From NCBI GenBank assembly GCA_003524305.1, contig DQHW01000003.1, positions 74,356-84,060 of the forward strand: a stretch of 9,705 nucleotides of DNA, written 5' to 3'. The notes beneath the pieces are model-generated. The model was given only the letters and a program-made list of their open reading frames with translations. It ran no database searches and was not told where the DNA came from. Below, piece by piece: positions 5,663 to 9,705 of the stretch (its first letter is position 1; each line of letters opens with the position of its first letter). The position numbers were made by a program, and so were the translations under genes. This stretch comes from Anaerolineaceae bacterium (lineage in GTDB: Bacteria > Chloroflexota > Anaerolineae > Anaerolineales > Anaerolineaceae).

Positions 5663-6577
5663 TTATTGAAGCGGACCGCTCCATGGGAGTTTGGAAATAA
5701 ATACCTCCATGGAATAATCATTTTCTATTTCGATTCGCTGAAGATAGAAAATGCTTTGCATTGTATGGGTTACTGAATTACCCAAACCTACTGCGGATTT
5801 GTAACCATAGCTGCTGGTTAACCTGATGATGTTGTCATTAATCTCGCCAAAGGGATAGGCGAAAGAATTGACAGGTACGCCCAGTTTTTCTTCAAGATTG
5901 AGCTTCGACATGCGAATTTCATCAGGAAGAAGCTCTTCACTTATGTTTGGAAGGTGGGGATGGGTTTTGCTATGCGAACCAATTTCCCAACCGTTCTGAA
6001 TCAGTTCCTTCACCTGATCTGTAGAAATCATCTCTGCACCATTCACATAAGTTTCGACAACAAAAAATGTTGCCACAAAACCGTACTTTTTCAGGATGGG
6101 TAGAGCGTTGTTGTAATTGTCAATGTTCCCGTCGTCAAAAGTAATCACAACCGGCCGTTGTGGAATCTCTCCGCCGTAATAGATCAAATTGGCAAGTTCA
6201 CTGATATTAATTGTCTGATATCCATTGTCAAACAACCATTTGATCTGTTCTTCGAATTTTTCAGGCGGGATGTTATAGCGGCTGTCTTGCGTTTCGCTGT
6301 TTGTAGAAACGTGATGATATAGAAGGATCGGCGCGGTCACTGAACCGGCTGGAATTGTAATTTTGGATGGTGTTGCCGTAGCCGTAGGCGCAGAAGTGGG
6401 CGTGATTGTGGGTGTTGCGGTGACCGTCGCTGTCGGTGCAAACGTGGCAGTTGCGGTGGGGGGCAAGGGCGTTTCTGATGGACGCAGGAAACTCAAAGGC
6501 GATTGCCCCTTACAAGCAGATAAACCAAGGAGAAGAATCAAGATCATGCCAGTCATCAATAAAGCGCGTAATTTCAT
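5663..6577 (-). CDS. Lipoprotein polysaccharide deacetylase (CE4/NodB fold)
   Basis: A 304-residue exported lipoprotein with a carbohydrate esterase 4 domain, expected to remove N-acetyl groups from a surface or environmental polysaccharide or peptidoglycan. A hydrophobic signal segment (about 5-20) ends in the lipobox GLSAC with C22 as lipid anchor. Residues about 36-70 are a Thr/Pro/Ala spacer that would hold the enzyme off the membrane. The catalytic domain starts at LLYHHV (85-90). It has motif 1, TFDDG (146-150: D148 base, D149 metal), and motif 2, SHSKTH (201-206: metal ligands H202 and H206). FAYPFGE (239-245) stands where motif 3 usually has R-x-P-Y, so the motif arginine is absent. 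The YHH opening and this variant motif resemble PgaB/IcaB-like deacetylases. AGGAT lies about 8 nt before the ATG. The gene starts 41 nt after the MBL-fold gene. The substrate is unknown. Confidence 0.93.
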   Translation of the reverse strand: MKLRALLMTGMILILLLGLSACKGQSPLSFLRPSETPLPPTATATFAPTATVTATPTITPTSAPTATATPSKITIPAGSVTAPILLYHHVSTNSETQDSRYNIPPEKFEEQIKWLFDNGYQTINISELANLIYYGGEIPQRPVVITFDDGNIDNYNNALPILKKYGFVATFFVVETYVNGAEMISTDQVKELIQNGWEIGSHSKTHPHLPNISEELLPDEIRMSKLNLEEKLGVPVNSFAYPFGEINDNIIRLTSSYGYKSAVGLGNSVTHTMQSIFYLQRIEIENDYSMEVFISKLPWSGPLQ

Positions 6578-6607
6578 TTATTCATCCTATCCATTTATTG
6601 GAGGTCA

Positions 6608-6613
6608 ATTATA
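6608..6613 (-). promoter_or_regulatory. Possible -10 box for the deacetylase gene
   Basis: A perfect TATAAT lies 30 nt upstream of the deacetylase ATG, just past the MBL-fold stop. The region 17-18 nt upstream has only a poor -35 (CCTTAT/CCCTTA), so either promoter activity or simple readthrough from the upstream cluster is possible. Confidence 0.35.
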
Positions 6614-6618
6614 CAGGT

Positions 6619-7257
6619 CTATGCATCCAAATAAGGGTTATGCAGCATTTCTTCGCGAACGGTGGTCTCCTGACCGTGGCCTGGAATCAGCCTGGTCTCG
6701 GGCGGAAGATTCAAAACCTGTGTTTGAATGCTTCTGATAAGCGTTTCATGATTTCCTCCCGCCAGGTCGGTGCGGCCCACACTGTGGTAGAAGATCACAT
6801 CACCGCATACAGCAGTATTAACATCTGGTATGTAGAAGATCACGGATCCGGCGGTATGTCCCGGTGCAAGTCTCACTTGAATTTTTGTCTCTGCCAGCTC
6901 AAGTTCCATTTTATCTTCCAGGAATAAATCTGGGTCATCGGGAGGCAGCACTGGCATATGAAATTCTTTAGATCCGCCGCCGTCTCTGAGCAATTCGAGA
7001 TCGTCGCGGTGCATGGCAAGCAGCGGTTTCTCAGGCAGCCTGGTATTCAAGTAATTAACACCGGCAAAGTGATCAAAATGTCCGTGGGTTAAAACAATCA
7101 ACTTGACCTTCAATTCCTGGCCATTAATGTAGTCAAGAATGATGTCAGGTTCATACGAGGGATCAACCAAAATAGTCTCGTTTGTTTTTTCATCGATTAG
7201 AAGAACAACATTGTTACTCAATTGTCCAGTAGAAAACACCCATACTTTAATCGTCAT
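6619..7257 (-). CDS. MBL-fold metallo-hydrolase (glyoxalase II-like)
   Basis: A 212-residue single-domain metallo-beta-lactamase-fold hydrolase, probably cytosolic. The dinuclear metal site is complete: THGHFDHFAG gives H58, H60, D62 and H63; PGHTAGS gives H134; CGDVIF gives D153; and PGHGQ gives H194. The layout and length match YcbL/glyoxalase II-like enzymes that hydrolyse thioesters or related esters, but these motifs do not define a substrate. VDPSYE (31-36) replaces the more common VDPG turn. The ATG overlaps the stop of the MFS gene as ATGA, indicating translational coupling. The neighbouring transporter, esterase and peptidase suggest uptake or detoxification of a small organic compound, which is inference only. 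Confidence 0.93.
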   Translation of the reverse strand: MTIKVWVFSTGQLSNNVVLLIDEKTNETILVDPSYEPDIILDYINGQELKVKLIVLTHGHFDHFAGVNYLNTRLPEKPLLAMHRDDLELLRDGGGSKEFHMPVLPPDDPDLFLEDKMELELAETKIQVRLAPGHTAGSVIFYIPDVNTAVCGDVIFYHSVGRTDLAGGNHETLIRSIQTQVLNLPPETRLIPGHGQETTVREEMLHNPYLDA

Positions 7258-8396
7258 TCAGTTTTTGCCTTTCGTTGGTTAATAACTTTGAAGATAATAA
7301 TATTGATGACCAAAACTGCTGCCAACAAGATTAATCCAACGCGATACATCGAATATGGGTCATTGCGGTATAAAACACCTGCAAGTATGGGAGCCAAGAT
7401 CAACGTTATGGCATTCATGGTTTCAATCAATCCATATGCCAGCCCGGTTTCAGCCGGATGAATTAGTGAACGCCCGATGGAAAGAACCATAACCCTGCAC
7501 AAACGGTAGCCGCCAATGAAAACATACCCAAGACCAAATAGGATCGTGTTGTTCCCTTTTAAGAATAATAAGGCAAAAACCACAAGCATTACCTGACTGA
7601 TAAAAAAACCTGTCAGTGATCCAAGATGGCTCAAGAATAACATGGATAGGGCTGAACCGAGGCTGCCGAAAGCACCCAAAAGGCCGATGGTGGAGCTCGT
7701 CAAGTGCTGCTGGTTCTGTAAAAAGCTGGGTGTAAACGGCTGCGGCAAATACAAGGCAAACATTGTAATCAACACCACACCCATAAAAGCCATAAACCTC
7801 GTGTTTTTCAGCAAGCCCCTTGGATTCACCGATTCCTGATCGATATGATGCACTTCGGGTTTCTTTTGTACAAACAAAATTATCGTTGTTGAAACAATAA
7901 AGATTATGCCTGCGATGACATAGACTGCCTGAAACCCCATTTGGTCGGCAACAATCCCGCCAATGATTGGACCGATTACCGTCCCCAGGCTGTAGATGCC
8001 TGATGGGATGGCAATTGCCCTCCCGATGGATAGATTGCCGCGCACATTGGTGATATAGCTGTTCATGGGTGCCATTACAAAGCCGGCTAAACCGTAGAAG
8101 ATGATTCCCACAACAAAAAGAGGCAGCGAGTTGGCGAGGGCCATCGTCCAGGCTGAAACCGTCCCCAAAATCCATGACAACCACATTATATTTCTGGAAC
8201 CGAGACGGTCAGAAAGATATCCAGCCGGAATTTGTGCCAGCGCCATGGTGATGCCCATGGCGCCGTAGATTCCGCCGATCAACAGGGGATCGGCTCCCCA
8301 CTGCTGAAGATAGAGAGGTTGAAAGTAAATGAAGAAACCCTCGCCTACTCCCCAGGCACCCATGGCAAGGGTGACTAATAAAAGATTGCGATTCAT
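7254..8396 (-). CDS. Major facilitator superfamily transporter
   Basis: A 380-residue integral membrane protein with about 12 hydrophobic segments and a polar central loop near residues 182-200 (KKPEVHHIDQESVNPRG), which is the usual split between two six-helix halves. The MFS motif A variant GYLSDRLGSR is at 59-68. The sequence GIYSLGTVIGPIIGG at 133-147 resembles motif C of proton-driven antiporters, so drug or metabolite efflux is more likely than sugar uptake. The substrate cannot be read from the sequence. The gene begins 2 nt after the stop of the alpha/beta hydrolase and its stop overlaps the MBL-fold start. Its own Shine-Dalgarno is poor, consistent with translational coupling to the upstream gene. 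Confidence 0.92.
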   Translation of the reverse strand: MNRNLLLVTLAMGAWGVGEGFFIYFQPLYLQQWGADPLLIGGIYGAMGITMALAQIPAGYLSDRLGSRNIMWLSWILGTVSAWTMALANSLPLFVVGIIFYGLAGFVMAPMNSYITNVRGNLSIGRAIAIPSGIYSLGTVIGPIIGGIVADQMGFQAVYVIAGIIFIVSTTIILFVQKKPEVHHIDQESVNPRGLLKNTRFMAFMGVVLITMFALYLPQPFTPSFLQNQQHLTSSTIGLLGAFGSLGSALSMLFLSHLGSLTGFFISQVMLVVFALLFLKGNNTILFGLGYVFIGGYRLCRVMVLSIGRSLIHPAETGLAYGLIETMNAITLILAPILAGVLYRNDPYSMYRVGLILLAAVLVINIIIFKVINQRKAKTE

Positions 8397-8398
8397 AA

Positions 8399-9157
8399 TT
8401 ATTGAGTAATCCGTTTAATAAATTTTTTAACTTCAGTGAAAATCACTTCCCGTTCTGGTTCGCGGATCACTACATGACCGCTGTTTTCGACCCACAGCCT
8501 GGTTTTATCGGTAGAACTAATCTTGTCGCAGAGTGTATCCATACTTTCTGCAGGGATACCGTGGTCTCCACGAGATTGGACCATCAAAGCCGGCACCTTT
8601 ACTTCTGGAAGTTCATCCAGCATGACTTTGATAAGTTTCTGTAACTGCAAAACTGACCGCGTAGGATAACCGGGATAGTCCACATGGTCTTTCATGGCTT
8701 CCAGGTTGCGCCAGTCAGGTTTGCCTTTATCTACCTGGGGCACCAGCCAGGTAATGTATGGAAGAAACTTCGCGCGCGGATCAGGCGGCAATGCACACGG
8801 GGCTGAAAAAGTGACAACACCTTTTATGTCATATCGGGCGGCTGCCAACAAGGAAAGCACCCCTCCCATCGAAAGCCCCATAACGATCTGCTGGTCAGTA
8901 CACCCCTTGAGCAAATTTAGTCCGTCTTCAACGGATGCCAGCCAATCTCGCCAGGTGGAATGGCGCATATCATCAAGATCGGTGGCATGACCTGACAGTC
9001 TGATGCCCAAAATCGTATATTTTTCTTGAGACAGCGAATCTGCCAGCATGCGCATTTCTTTTGGCGTACCCGTGAATCCATGGATTAATAGGCAGCCGAT
9101 TTTTCCGCCAGGGATGAAAAAGGGTTCAGCCGTTGGAATGGTCAAATTCGTGGACAT
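8399..9157 (-). CDS. Alpha/beta hydrolase, carboxylesterase/monoacylglycerol lipase type
   Basis: A 252-residue serine hydrolase with the full catalytic set. HGFTG (26-30) forms the oxyanion side, GLSMG (94-98) carries nucleophile S96, D198 lies in SRGDHGIP and H228 in NSGHVV. The HGFTGTPKEMR opening and overall length match the Est30/bacterial monoacylglycerol lipase group, which acts on short- to medium-chain esters. There is no signal peptide, so it is probably cytosolic. The start is supported by GGGAGAG about 5 nt before the ATG. The gene follows the M24 peptidase by 21 nt and precedes the transporter by 2 nt, so they are almost certainly one transcript. The natural substrate is unknown. 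Confidence 0.94.
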   Translation of the reverse strand: MSTNLTIPTAEPFFIPGGKIGCLLIHGFTGTPKEMRMLADSLSQEKYTILGIRLSGHATDLDDMRHSTWRDWLASVEDGLNLLKGCTDQQIVMGLSMGGVLSLLAAARYDIKGVVTFSAPCALPPDPRAKFLPYITWLVPQVDKGKPDWRNLEAMKDHVDYPGYPTRSVLQLQKLIKVMLDELPEVKVPALMVQSRGDHGIPAESMDTLCDKISSTDKTRLWVENSGHVVIREPEREVIFTEVKKFIKRITQ

Positions 9158-9178
9158 TTTTCTCTCCCTTAAAATCGA

Positions 9179-9705
9179 TTACAAGATTTTGAGATCACGC
9201 GGTATGTCACTTAGTGATTCACATCCTGTTTCAGTGACGACAATGTTATCTTCGATCCGCACACCACCTTTACCGGGCAAATAGATGCCAGGTTCGACCG
9301 TATAAGTCATGCCTGGGGCGAGCTCCAAAGAGTTGCCGGCAAACATATAAGGCTGTTCATGGGCTTCCATACCCAATCCGTGGCCGGTACGGTGAGTGAA
9401 ATATTTACCGAAACCAGCCTGGTCAATCACTCTTCGTGTGACATCATCCACGGCTCCTGCAGGCAGACCCGGTTTGCCTGCCGCGCGACCGGCAGCATTG
9501 GCAGCCTGAACAGTATTGTAAATTTCGACCAGTTCTGGTGCGGGTTCACCAATGGCAAAAGTGCGTGTCAGATCTGAACAATAATCCTCGTAAGCAGCAC
9601 CCCAATCGATCACCAAAAGGTCCCCCTTCTGAAGTTTGCGCGCAGTTGGAACCGCATGCGGATTGGCGCTGTTCGGTCCGCTGGCGATGATTGGCATGAA
9701 GGGCA
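9179..9705 (-). CDS. M24 metallopeptidase (Xaa-Pro aminopeptidase/dipeptidase), C-terminal part
   Basis: The C-terminal catalytic domain of a pita-bread-fold M24B peptidase, which cleaves the residue before proline in peptides or dipeptides. The coding frame runs through the right edge, and two further codons (Pro-Phe) are readable before the ATG at 9697. That ATG is therefore internal and the N-terminal domain is outside the window. Counting from it, the five metal ligands are all present: D31 (VIDWGAAYED), D42 (CSDLTRTF), H106 (RTGHGLG), E135 (TVEPGIYL) and E149 (VRIEDNIVVTE). ASGPNSANPH at 5-14 is the usual substrate-side motif, with H14 expected to help catalysis. It is the first visible gene of a tight cluster with the hydrolase, transporter and MBL-fold genes. 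Aminopeptidase P and prolidase cannot be told apart from this half. Confidence 0.95.
   Translation of the reverse strand, partial: PFMPIIASGPNSANPHAVPTARKLQKGDLLVIDWGAAYEDYCSDLTRTFAIGEPAPELVEIYNTVQAANAAGRAAGKPGLPAGAVDDVTRRVIDQAGFGKYFTHRTGHGLGMEAHEQPYMFAGNSLELAPGMTYTVEPGIYLPGKGGVRIEDNIVVTETGCESLSDIPRDLKIL

Noticed and set aside
6363..6737. Plus-strand open frame rich in Val, Gly and Ala
   Set aside because: It is the antisense reading of the Thr/Pro/Ala spacer of the deacetylase and runs across the MBL-fold gene end. The repetition comes from the spacer codons.
7450..8184. Minus-strand alternative frame of 244 codons inside the MFS gene
   Set aside because: It has no domain resemblance and overlaps a clear membrane transporter in another frame.

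Overview
The window reads as ordinary bacterial chromosome, and every gene I can support lies on the minus strand. Several traits point to a Chloroflexota bacterium of the Anaerolineae type: the leucyl-tRNA synthetase sequence style, a lipoprotein with a long Thr/Pro/Ala spacer, a DUF342 protein with no flagellar genes nearby, a hemerythrin, and a GxxExxY gene set among GC-rich repeats. That placement is an inference from family resemblance, not a search result. No phage, plasmid, CRISPR or classical transposase was seen.

In minus-strand transcription order (high to low coordinates), the right part is a tight cluster. It holds an M24 aminopeptidase (start cut off by the window edge), a serine alpha/beta hydrolase, an MFS transporter and an MBL-fold hydrolase. 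Gaps are 21 nt, 2 nt and a 4-nt ATGA overlap. A secreted polysaccharide-deacetylase lipoprotein follows 41 nt later, possibly with its own promoter. Next come a hemerythrin-domain protein, whose likely start is an internal ATG after a strong Shine-Dalgarno, and a DUF342/FapA-like protein.

A small cassette follows: a GxxExxY (PD-(D/E)xK-like) gene bracketed by near-identical GC-rich inverted repeats. One repeat supplies the gene's C-terminal residues and stop codon.

The left part is a translation unit. A near-consensus sigma70 promoter (TTGACA, 17 nt, TAAAAT) drives tRNA-Ala(CGC) and tRNA-Ala(GGC). Only 12 nt further on is a complete leucine T-box riboswitch with specifier CUC, a canonical T-box and a terminator, followed by leuS, which runs to the window edge. 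No promoter is visible between the tRNAs and the T-box, so leuS probably depends on readthrough of the tRNA transcript, with uncharged tRNA-Leu gating elongation. The most notable observations are this tRNA-Ala/T-box/leuS arrangement and the repeat-bracketed GxxExxY cassette.
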